From positions 3,166,001-3,230,000 of the forward strand of contig CP107926.1 in NCBI GenBank assembly GCA_036015235.1: a stretch of DNA of 64,000 nucleotides, written 5' to 3'. The position numbers and the translations under genes were made by a program. The stretch is from Streptomyces sp. NBC_00433. GTDB lineage: Bacteria; Actinomycetota; Actinomycetes; Streptomycetales; Streptomycetaceae. Below are positions 25,363-32,149 of this stretch, one piece after another (the stretch's first letter is position 1; each line of letters begins with the position of its first letter). The notes beneath the pieces are model-generated. The model ran no database searches and was not told where the DNA came from. It worked only from the letters and a program-made list of their open reading frames with translations.

Positions 25363-26553
25363 TCAGCCGATCCTGACGATCTCCCCGTCGTGCGCGGTGA
25401 CGTCCGAGGCGGTGGTGCAGGCCGGGGCGTCGTCGCAGGCGGGCCACATCATGGTCTTGTTGGCGACGTAGATGGAGCCGTCGCGGCCGGCGAGGAAGCC
25501 GGTGGGCGCGAAGAGCTTGCCCGCCGCGAGGACGGTCCGCTCGTTGGTGCGGTGGTTGATCTGGACGACGTCGCCGATCGGGTCGCCGGTCGGCAGGAAG
25601 CCGGTGGTGTCGAACTCGGTGACGTAGAAGTCGCCGTTGGCGCCGAAGCCGCAGCCGCTGATGGCGCTGAAGCCGCTCTGCCAGACCGCCAGCTTCCCGT
25701 TGTGCGGGTTGTACTTGTAGACCTTGGCCTCGGTGGACGAGCTGGGCTTGCCGGTGATCTCACCGACGTAGACCGAGTCGTCGGGGCCGACGGCGACGCA
25801 GGACGGTACGGCGTCGACTCCGGTCGAGGTCTTGGGGATGAACGCGAGGATGTGGACGTTGCCCCGTCGGTCCACCGAGTCGAGGACGTTGGACGCCGCG
25901 TCGACGAGGTAGAAGCCGCCGCCGGGCTTGGTGGTCAGCGCGTACGGATTGGACTCGGGATAGCTGGTGCCCTGGTCCTTGTGCGCGTTCGTCCACTCGT
26001 AGTCGACGTAGCCGGGGTTCGCGACGGCCTTCACGGAGTGGCCGCTGACCTTGAGCAGGGCGCCGTACTGCGTGACGAGCGCCGCCTTCAGGTCGGCGGG
26101 GATCGTGTCCGGGGTCTGCTGCGCGGAGCCGGTCTCCAGGACGTAGAGGTGGCCGTCGGAGTAGGCCAGGCCGTTGGCGCCGACCACCTCCTCCTGGTTG
26201 AAGTTCGACGCCAGGCCGTCCACGATCCGCACCGGGGTGCCGGAGGAGACGTCGGCGAGGGACCCGGTGAAGCCGAAGCACCGGGTGGGGAAGCCGGTGC
26301 CGACACAGGTCGGCGGTGTCTCGCCGACCTCGGAGACGATGAGGTGTCCGCGCGGCCCCCAGACCAGGCTCCGCGGCGAGTTCAGGCCGCTCGCCACGAC
26401 GGTGACCGGCGCGTTTCCGGTCAGATGGGCGGGATGGGCGGGACGGGCGGCCGCCTGGGCCTCCTGCCCCGACGGTCCTGCGCCCACGCCGACGAGCGCT
26501 GTCGCCGCCGCCACGCCGGCGAACAGCAACCGGCTCGTTTTGAGACGCCACAT
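25363..26553 (-). CDS. Secreted ScyD/ScyE-family beta-propeller protein
   Basis: A 396-aa exported protein. The N-terminus MWRLKTSRLLFAGVAAATAL is a Sec signal with cleavage likely after AQA near residue 34. The rest repeats an NHL/SMP-30-like blade pattern (GLNSPRSLVWGPRGHLIVSE, NGLAYSDGHLYVLE, SCVAVGPDDSVYVGE and similar), as in the ScyD/ScyE family named after two scytonemin-cluster proteins of cyanobacteria. Its function is unknown. Four cysteines near the ends may form disulfides. It is first in line behind operator C and upstream of the ebo genes on the same strand. Confidence 0.88.
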   Translation of the reverse strand: MWRLKTSRLLFAGVAAATALVGVGAGPSGQEAQAAARPAHPAHLTGNAPVTVVASGLNSPRSLVWGPRGHLIVSEVGETPPTCVGTGFPTRCFGFTGSLADVSSGTPVRIVDGLASNFNQEEVVGANGLAYSDGHLYVLETGSAQQTPDTIPADLKAALVTQYGALLKVSGHSVKAVANPGYVDYEWTNAHKDQGTSYPESNPYALTTKPGGGFYLVDAASNVLDSVDRRGNVHILAFIPKTSTGVDAVPSCVAVGPDDSVYVGEITGKPSSSTEAKVYKYNPHNGKLAVWQSGFSAISGCGFGANGDFYVTEFDTTGFLPTGDPIGDVVQINHRTNERTVLAAGKLFAPTGFLAGRDGSIYVANKTMMWPACDDAPACTTASDVTAHDGEIVRIG

Positions 26554-26715
26554 CTTGGCCTCATCTCCTCCGGGTTCGGATGATCTGGGTGGTCCTGCGG
26601 CACGTGGTCCTGCGGCACGTGACCTCCGTGGCCGCGCGTGACCCCGTGCACGCCGAGTCGCGCGGAAAACCCCGTCACCGTGGTGATCGGCCGTTTCCCG
26701 CTGCTCCGGGCGCCT

Positions 26716-26770
26716 CAGCATTGATCAAGCCGCTTGGTCCGCACTGTTGGGCAACTTGGCTCCGACTTGG
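26716..26770 (-). promoter_or_regulatory. SARP-type operator/promoter C (ScyD/E-ebo operon)
   Basis: Minus strand, reading from 26770: CCAAG, CCAAG, AACAG, CCAAG at positions 0, 11, 22 and 33, then AATGCT at 48-53. The gap between the last heptamer and this -10-like hexamer is exactly 8 bp. The two other complete sites, D and E, share the register and the hexamer (A/G)ATGCTG. It lies 163 bases before the ScyD/E-like start. Confidence 0.78.
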
Positions 26771-26788
26771 CGGCGGCCGCAAAGGGGC

Positions 26789-26817
26789 GGCGGGCCCGGC
26801 ATAATGCCGGGCCCGCC
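26789..26817 (-). terminator. Terminator hairpin after MFS exporter gene
   Basis: Perfect 12-bp stem GGCGGGCCCGGC with loop ATAAT, 27 bases beyond the exporter stop codon. It separates the monooxygenase-exporter operon from operator C. Confidence 0.75.
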
Positions 26818-26843
26818 GATGTCCGTGCGAGAGGGGGAAGCCG

Positions 26844-28376
26844 TCAGGAGTGCGCCTTTTCGGCCGGTGCCGCGGGCTTGGCCGCGGGCCCGAAGGCGGG
26901 CGCGGGCAGCGGGCCGCTGCGCAGCAGGGCGGCGCAGACGACCGCGCCGACCCCGAAGATGGCGGTGCACCACCAGAAGACGGTGCTGTAGCCGTGGATC
27001 GTCGCGAGGTGGATCTGCGCGGCGGCGGGTTTGCCGTGCACGTGGCTGCTCAGGTAGTCGCCGGCGGAGCTGGCCGCGATCGTGTTGAGCAGCGCGGTGC
27101 CGATCGCGCCGCCGAGCTGCTGCCCGGTGCTGATGGACGCCGAGGCGATGCCCGCGTCGTGCGGCGCGACGCCTGCCGTGCCGGTACGCAGGGCCGCCGC
27201 GTAGATCAGGCCCATGCCGAGGCCGATCACCATGGTCGGGCCGAGCAGGGCCCCGGCGTAACCCGAGTCGGGGCCGATCCTGGTCAGCCAGGCCATGCCG
27301 CCCGCGTTGAGCAGCATGCCGACGCCGATCAGCGGGCGCGGGCCGACCTTCGGCATCACCATGATGTTGCCGACGTTGGTCGCGACGGCGGTGACCACGA
27401 CCATCGGCAGCAGGGCGACGCCGGAGGTGATGGCCGAGTAGCCGAGGTCGGTCTGCATGTAGTAGATGAGGAAGAGCAGGACGCCGAAGGCGCCGACGCC
27501 GACGATCAGCGCGGTCAGGTAGGCGCCGCCGCGGTTGCGGTCAAGGACGACGCGGGGCGGCAGCAGCGGGTGCGGGGCGCGGGTCTGCCAGAAGGTGAAG
27601 ATCAGCAGCAGGACGCCGCCGGTCGCCAGGACGCCCCAGGTGGTGGCCGCGTGCCAGCTGTGGGTGGCGGCGTTGGAGAAGCCGTAGACCAGGCAGAACA
27701 TCCCGGCGGAGGCCACGATCACGCCGGGGACGTCCATCTTGGCGCCGGTCCTGGGCTGCCTGGGCAGCAGCGTGAGGCCGCCGATCAGCGAGAAGGCGGC
27801 GAAGACCAGGTTGACGTACATGCACCAGCGCCAGTTGAGGCCGGAGGTCAGCGCGCCGCCGAGCAGCAGGCCGAGGCCGCCGCCGCTGGCCGCGACCGCG
27901 CTGAAGACGCCGAAGGCCTTGCCGCGCTCCTTGGGGTCGGTGAAGGTCGTGGACAGCAGCGACAGGGCGGTCGGCGCCAGCAGGGCGGCGAAGACGCCCT
28001 GGCAGGCGCGGGCGGCCACCAGCATGCCGAAGCTGTTCGCGGCGCCGCCGACGGCGGAGGAGAGCGCGAAGCCGCTCAGCCCGATGAGGAAGGTCTCCTT
28101 GCGGCCGACCAGGTCGGCCAGCCGCCCGCAGAAGAGCAGCAGGCTGCCGAAGCACAGGGCGTAGGCGGTCAGGATCCACTGCTTGTCGGCGTTCGAGAAG
28201 TGCAGGGCGTCCTGGGCCGACGGCAGCGCGAGGTTCATCACCGTCACGTCGAGGGTGATCATCAGATAGGCGGTGCATATGACGGTGAGGATCAGCCACC
28301 GCCGGGAATCGCCGGCCGCTGACCCGGCCGCCCCCGCACCCGGTCCGGCCGCGGGGGCGGCGCTCCGTGCTGACAT
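26844..28376 (-). CDS. DHA2-type MFS drug/metabolite exporter (14 TM)
   Basis: A 510-aa EmrB/QacA-type proton antiporter with about 14 hydrophobic helices. Visible family signatures are the DVTVMNLALPSAQ segment of helix 1, GRLADLVGRKETFLIG (motif A) near residue 80 and the helix 5 motif with GLGLLLGG near residue 155. Start has an AGGAG ribosome site 7 bases upstream. It lies 98 bases after the FAD monooxygenase on the same strand, so both probably come from operator D. Likely role: export of, and self-resistance to, the cluster product. Confidence 0.92.
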   Translation of the reverse strand: MSARSAAPAAGPGAGAAGSAAGDSRRWLILTVICTAYLMITLDVTVMNLALPSAQDALHFSNADKQWILTAYALCFGSLLLFCGRLADLVGRKETFLIGLSGFALSSAVGGAANSFGMLVAARACQGVFAALLAPTALSLLSTTFTDPKERGKAFGVFSAVAASGGGLGLLLGGALTSGLNWRWCMYVNLVFAAFSLIGGLTLLPRQPRTGAKMDVPGVIVASAGMFCLVYGFSNAATHSWHAATTWGVLATGGVLLLIFTFWQTRAPHPLLPPRVVLDRNRGGAYLTALIVGVGAFGVLLFLIYYMQTDLGYSAITSGVALLPMVVVTAVATNVGNIMVMPKVGPRPLIGVGMLLNAGGMAWLTRIGPDSGYAGALLGPTMVIGLGMGLIYAAALRTGTAGVAPHDAGIASASISTGQQLGGAIGTALLNTIAASSAGDYLSSHVHGKPAAAQIHLATIHGYSTVFWWCTAIFGVGAVVCAALLRSGPLPAPAFGPAAKPAAPAEKAHS

Positions 28377-28474
28377 GATCGTCTCCTACTCGCAGTTGAC
28401 GGACAGGCTCCGCTCGTATGACAGACCCCGGCGACAGGATGTGACCGGGCCTTTGCGGGGCGGAACCGGCCGGG

Positions 28475-30259
28475 TCATTCGGCGGCTTCGTGGTCCAGCA
28501 GGTACGAGAGCGCCTGGCCCAGGTCGTCCGCGGGGGTGTCGGCCGCGCCCATGGAGCGCCAGGCCACGTGGTTGTCGGGCCGTACGAGGACGGCGCCCGC
28601 GTCGCTGATCTCCCGTACGGCCGCCCAGCCGCCGTCGGTGTCGGCGTAGTCCGCCCCGTCCGCGGAAGTGCCGATGAGGGCGGTGGTGATCGGGATCGCG
28701 AACTTCTCCGCGACCTGCGCGGCCGCCTCGCACCAGGGGGCGCCCTCGGGGCCGGTGATGAGGGCGAAGCCGGTCCCGGAGCCCGTCAGGTCGTGGGTCG
28801 ACAGGCGGCGGCCCCCGTGCTCGATCCAGGCGTGCGCCAGCAGGTGCCCGGGACGGGTGGTGGGGCGGTAGGTGTCGCCCATCGGCGAGCGGGCGGGCGG
28901 CGGGGTGCCGTCGGGCAGGACGGCGCCGTCCTCGTAGGCGAAGCCGATCTCCAGGTCGTGCGCCTGGCATTCGGCGCGGTGCGTGGCGAATATCTCCGCC
29001 GCCCGCGCCCTGACGACGTCGCCGACCGGTGACGGGTCGAAGTACGAGGTGAAGGCCGACGGCCGGCGCTGCGGCGGGATGTGCGCGCCCAGGCCCACCG
29101 CGGCCTCGGTCATCAGCCGGTGGTGGAACCAGGTGGACAGCCCCCACTCGACATTGCGCCGGCCCAGCGGGCGCCGCTCCGCCTCGTAGGTGTCGAGCAG
29201 GCTGTCGTGCGCGCGGCCCGAGACGACGGCGGCGAGCTTCCAGGCGAGGTTGTGCACGTCCTGGATGCCGCCGTTCAGGCCGAGGCCGGTGGTGGGCGGC
29301 TGGCGGTGCGCGGCGTCGCCGACGATCAGCACCCGGCCGTCGCGGTAGCGGTCGGCGAGCACGCCCTCGACGCTCCAGTGCGACACCTTGTGCAACGTCA
29401 GGTCCAGGTCCGGCAGGCCGAGGACCTCGCGGATCCTGGCGGTGACGGCCGGGTGGTCGGCGCGGTCGGCGCCGCCGGGCGCGAAGTGCAGGCCCCACTC
29501 CTCGCAGTCCCTGCCCCAGCTGGGGCCCATCTCCAGCAGCGTGCTCGACAGGTCGGGGCGGTAGGGGTTGAGGAACCAGGTGATGATCGTGCCCTCGTGC
29601 CACCAGCGCGACAGGTCGGCGGAGAAGTACGCGGTGGTGACGTCGGCCATCGCGGACACGCCCTCCATCCGGACGCCCAGCGCGGGGCCGAGGGTGCGGC
29701 CGCCGTCGGCCGCGATGACGTAGCGCGCGACGACCGTGGTGGTCCCGCCGGTCGCGGTGTCGCGGATCTCGGCGACGACGCGGCCGGCGCCGGCGTCCTC
29801 GGTGAAGGACACCAGCTCGCTGCCTAATCGCACCCGGCCCGGATTGCGCCGCTCGGCCTGGGCGCGCAGGATCGGTTCGAGGCGCAGCTGCGGCAGCTTG
29901 ATGGGCAGGACGGGGCCGGCCGCCGCGTAGGTCCCGGTGAGCGCGCCGCCGCCGAAGGCGTCCATCTCGTGGATGACCCGCCGGTCCAGGGGCCCGTCGC
30001 CGGTGAGGGTGGTCTGCCAGCGGACCCGGCCGAATTTCTCCGGCGGCGCCGCCCGCTCGACGACCGCCTCGTGGAGGCCGTGCTGGCGGAAGATCTCCAT
30101 CGTGCGCTGGTTGAGATAGTGCGCCTTCGGCAGCTTCGACGTGTCCGAGTGCCTTTCCACCAGCAGGTGGTCGACCCCGTGGTCGGACAGGAAGACGGAC
30201 GCGGACAGCCCGCATCCGCCGCCGCCGACGATCAGGACCGGAACCTCGATAGCCGCCAT
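28475..30259 (-). CDS. PheA/TfdB-type FAD-dependent aromatic monooxygenase
   Basis: A 594-aa flavoprotein of the aromatic hydroxylase class. The FAD motifs are GGGGCGLSAS (~13-22), the DG motif AADGGRTLG (~180) and the GD motif VGDAAHRQPPTTGLGLNGG (~310); the C-terminal 180 residues form the thioredoxin-like domain of this class. It would hydroxylate or oxidise a phenol/naphthol, for example THN or flaviolin derivatives. Codon 145 is TTA (plus-strand 29825-29827), so translation should depend on the bldA tRNA. Expressed from operator D with the exporter. Substrate is inferred from context. Confidence 0.92.
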   Translation of the reverse strand: MAAIEVPVLIVGGGGCGLSASVFLSDHGVDHLLVERHSDTSKLPKAHYLNQRTMEIFRQHGLHEAVVERAAPPEKFGRVRWQTTLTGDGPLDRRVIHEMDAFGGGALTGTYAAAGPVLPIKLPQLRLEPILRAQAERRNPGRVRLGSELVSFTEDAGAGRVVAEIRDTATGGTTTVVARYVIAADGGRTLGPALGVRMEGVSAMADVTTAYFSADLSRWWHEGTIITWFLNPYRPDLSSTLLEMGPSWGRDCEEWGLHFAPGGADRADHPAVTARIREVLGLPDLDLTLHKVSHWSVEGVLADRYRDGRVLIVGDAAHRQPPTTGLGLNGGIQDVHNLAWKLAAVVSGRAHDSLLDTYEAERRPLGRRNVEWGLSTWFHHRLMTEAAVGLGAHIPPQRRPSAFTSYFDPSPVGDVVRARAAEIFATHRAECQAHDLEIGFAYEDGAVLPDGTPPPARSPMGDTYRPTTRPGHLLAHAWIEHGGRRLSTHDLTGSGTGFALITGPEGAPWCEAAAQVAEKFAIPITTALIGTSADGADYADTDGGWAAVREISDAGAVLVRPDNHVAWRSMGAADTPADDLGQALSYLLDHEAAE

Positions 30260-30323
30260 GGTCTGCCTTCCCTCGCATGGCGGCCCGAGCCGAACGGCCC
30301 GGGCCGACGTGTCACGGCCGGTG

Positions 30324-30380
30324 CTGGGGCCTGTCTGACAGATCCCGTCTGGCTCGCGGGATTTGTCAGACAGGCCCCAG
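30324..30380 (-). repeat. Near-perfect 24-bp inverted repeat at the expected transcript start of the monooxygenase operon
   Basis: Left arm 30324-30347 (CTGGGGCCTGTCTGACAG...) and right arm 30357-30380 differ from perfect complementarity at one base, which would be a G-U pair in RNA; the loop is 9 nt. It begins 8 bases downstream of the -10-like hexamer of operator D, so the mRNA would start with the hairpin. It could stabilise the transcript, bind a regulator as DNA, or be a remnant of a short transposon whose two ends are TIRs. Confidence 0.75.
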
Positions 30381-30387
30381 GGGCACC

Positions 30388-30442
30388 CAGCATCGGCCGC
30401 GGGAGTTGGGCGGCACTGGTCGGCGGGTTGGCGCCGGCTTGG
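30388..30442 (-). promoter_or_regulatory. SARP-type operator/promoter D (monooxygenase-exporter operon)
   Basis: Minus strand from 30442: CCAAG, CCAAC, ACCAG, CCAAC at positions 0, 11, 22 and 33, then GATGCT at 48-53, 8 bp after the last heptamer. Same register as sites C and E. It points away from the SARP gene and into the FAD monooxygenase, 129 bases from its start. Confidence 0.78.
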
Positions 30443-30502
30443 TGTCGGGAGGGCAGGTCGGCACGGCAGGAGGAACGGTTCGCCGCGGGTGGGAGAGGGG
30501 GC

Positions 30503-31564
30503 TCAGGCCGACTTGGCGATCACCCGCGGATGCGGGCGCCAGTCCAGGGCCGGGGCGTGGTTCAGTATCTCGTTCTCCAGGTGCTGGAGCGCCGGTCTGG
30601 GGTCGATGCCCAGCTCCTCCGCCAGCCGCTTCTGGTTGGTCCGCAGCACCCCCAGCGCGTCGGCCTGCCGGCCGGCCCGGTAGAGCGCCAGGCTCAGCAG
30701 CTCGCAGCCGTATTCGCGCAAGGGGTGGGCCCGGGTGAAGGCCTCCAGCTCCGCCACCGCCATCTCGTGGGCGCCGACGGCCAGCAGCGCGGCGCAGCGC
30801 CCCTCGACCACGGAGAGCCGCAGCTCTTCGAGCCGGGCCACGTCCGGCCGCACATAGGTGGTGTCGGCGACCTCCGCGTAGGCCTGCCCGCGCCACAGGG
30901 CGAGGCCCGCCTCGAACTCCCGCACCGCCTGCTGCGGTTCGCCCCAGTCCAGCGCCTGCCAGCCGGCGGTGGCGCGCTCGCTGAAGCGGTGGACGTCGAC
31001 CTCGACGACCCGGCTGTCCAGCAGGTAGCCGCGGCCGTAGGTCCGTAACACCGACGCCGGGGTCCGCGGGGCGCGGCCGGGTTCGAGCACCCGCCGCAGA
31101 TTGGCCACATAGGCCTGCAGCGAGGTGATCGCCGACGGCGGCGGCTTCCCGGTCCACAGCTCCTCGACGATCATGTCGACGGCCACCGGCTGGCCCACCT
31201 TGCTGACCAGCAGCGCAAGGAGTGCCCGCTGCTTGGGCGCCCCGGGGTCCACCAGGCGGCCGCCGACGACCGCTTCGATCGGGCCGAGCGCCCGGAACTC
31301 GGCCATGGGTTGCGGGCTTCTGTCGCTCACCACACGGGGCGGGGGCGCTGGTGTGAGGTCGACGTCCGTCCCGGAACCGAAATGCTCTTTCAAGAACTCG
31401 TTGGTGCGCCGCAGCTCCCACACTTCGCGTTCCAGCTCCGCGATGCGGCGCGCGTCCACGCTGCCGGTATCTGAGGACCGCCCGTCATCGGTCTGCGAAG
31501 GGCGGCCGCCGGCTAACTCGGCGCCGATGACAGGGGTATTCCCGTGGATTTCCTCGTTCGCCAT
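30503..31564 (-). CDS. SARP-family activator with transposase-like coiled-coil N-terminus
   Basis: A 353-aa Streptomyces antibiotic regulatory protein. Residues about 88-180 are the winged-helix DNA-binding domain (FRALGPIEAVVGGRLVDPGA ... LRTYGRGYLLD) and 185-340 the BTAD domain. Ahead of this is an unusual ~85-residue extension whose RRIAELEREVWELRRTNEFL (39-58) reads like the leucine zipper of IS3-family OrfA transposases. Codons 17 and 173 are TTA (plus 31514-31516, 31046-31048), so production should need bldA. ATG 31564 has GGGAG 8 bases upstream. It is the obvious candidate to bind the five CCAAG-repeat sites. Confidence 0.92.
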   Translation of the reverse strand: MANEEIHGNTPVIGAELAGGRPSQTDDGRSSDTGSVDARRIAELEREVWELRRTNEFLKEHFGSGTDVDLTPAPPPRVVSDRSPQPMAEFRALGPIEAVVGGRLVDPGAPKQRALLALLVSKVGQPVAVDMIVEELWTGKPPPSAITSLQAYVANLRRVLEPGRAPRTPASVLRTYGRGYLLDSRVVEVDVHRFSERATAGWQALDWGEPQQAVREFEAGLALWRGQAYAEVADTTYVRPDVARLEELRLSVVEGRCAALLAVGAHEMAVAELEAFTRAHPLREYGCELLSLALYRAGRQADALGVLRTNQKRLAEELGIDPRPALQHLENEILNHAPALDWRPHPRVIAKSA

Positions 31565-31748
31565 CCCGAACTCCCAATATCTCACCGCCCGGTCCGGGCG
31601 CCCGACCAGGACCGGGTTGCGGCCTGGCAGGCTGCCGGGCACCTCGGCCAGGCAGTATCCGATCACCGAACGCTCCGTACAGCGTGGGCGAACGGTCCAC
31701 ATGAGACGACATTTCAGAGTGCACTCACCACATGCCGGGCAAGCAAGA

Positions 31749-31781
31749 GGTCACGCATCCCCACATAGGATGCGTGACCTT
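31749..31781. promoter_or_regulatory. Perfect 13-bp inverted repeat upstream of SARP gene
   Basis: AGGTCACGCATCC (31749-31761), 7-nt spacer, GGATGCGTGACCT (31769-31781). It sits 185 bases before the SARP start and is followed by a smaller dyad GACA-TGATG-TGTC. Such a long perfect dyad is a candidate operator for a dimeric repressor or activator of the SARP gene; a terminator role is less likely because no gene ends here. Confidence 0.6.
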
Positions 31782-32057
31782 GGACATGATGTGTCGCCCG
31801 ATACGGCAACGGTGATTGGAGTTGTGCTGCTTTCTCTATCCAATAACTGCACTTCGCGCCCCCGCTGCGCTAAATCACCCAGTCAACCCCGGAGAGTGTA
31901 GCCGCGAAGTGATAGCCAGTCAAGAGTGTCAACAATGCGCGGCAGTGCGCCAAATAGGCACTAATCCGGTGCAATGAAGAATCACTTGCCCGCCCCCCTG
32001 CCGGCCGCCCGCCGCGGTGCGGGAGACGGGCCGGAGCAGGAGCCGTGGCACGTACAG

Positions 32058-32073
32058 TGACAGGAAACTGTCA
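32058..32073. promoter_or_regulatory. TGACAG-GAAA-CTGTCA dyad upstream of dxs
   Basis: Perfect 6-bp arms with a 4-bp centre, 77 bases before the dxs ATG. It may be an operator of dxs; the arms are short, so chance is possible. Confidence 0.4.
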
Positions 32074-32149
32074 TGCGGCTCGGTGACGGCAATATGTTGC
32101 CCCCGGCGCTGGGTTGACGGTATTTCACCGGCGCCAGGAGTGTAGCCGT

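Larger units (their letters stand above)
26554..26843. other. Intergenic gap, ScyD/E promoter and exporter terminator
   Basis: A 290-bp gap with no gene. It holds operator C (26716-26770), the exporter terminator (26789-26817) and two tandem copies of GGTCCTGCGGCACGT (26591-26620), which form a CACGTG palindrome at the joint. Confidence 0.6.
31565..32149. other. Divergent regulatory gap between SARP and dxs
   Basis: 585 bp without a gene, with lower GC than its surroundings around 31800-31990. It carries two inverted repeats (31749-31781, 32058-32073) and the promoters of both the SARP gene (minus) and dxs (plus). No CCAAG 11-bp repeat was found here. Confidence 0.6.

Noticed and set aside
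18160-26553. eboD (3-dehydroquinate-synthase-like) gene
   Set aside because: Every frame of the operon was assigned and none shows a dehydroquinate synthase pattern; the inositol-phosphate synthase is the only sugar phosphate cyclase.
26591-26620. Tandem GGTCCTGCGGCACGT with CACGTG centre as an operator
   Set aside because: Only two copies and downstream of the promoter elements of operator C; no second occurrence in the window supports a regulatory role.
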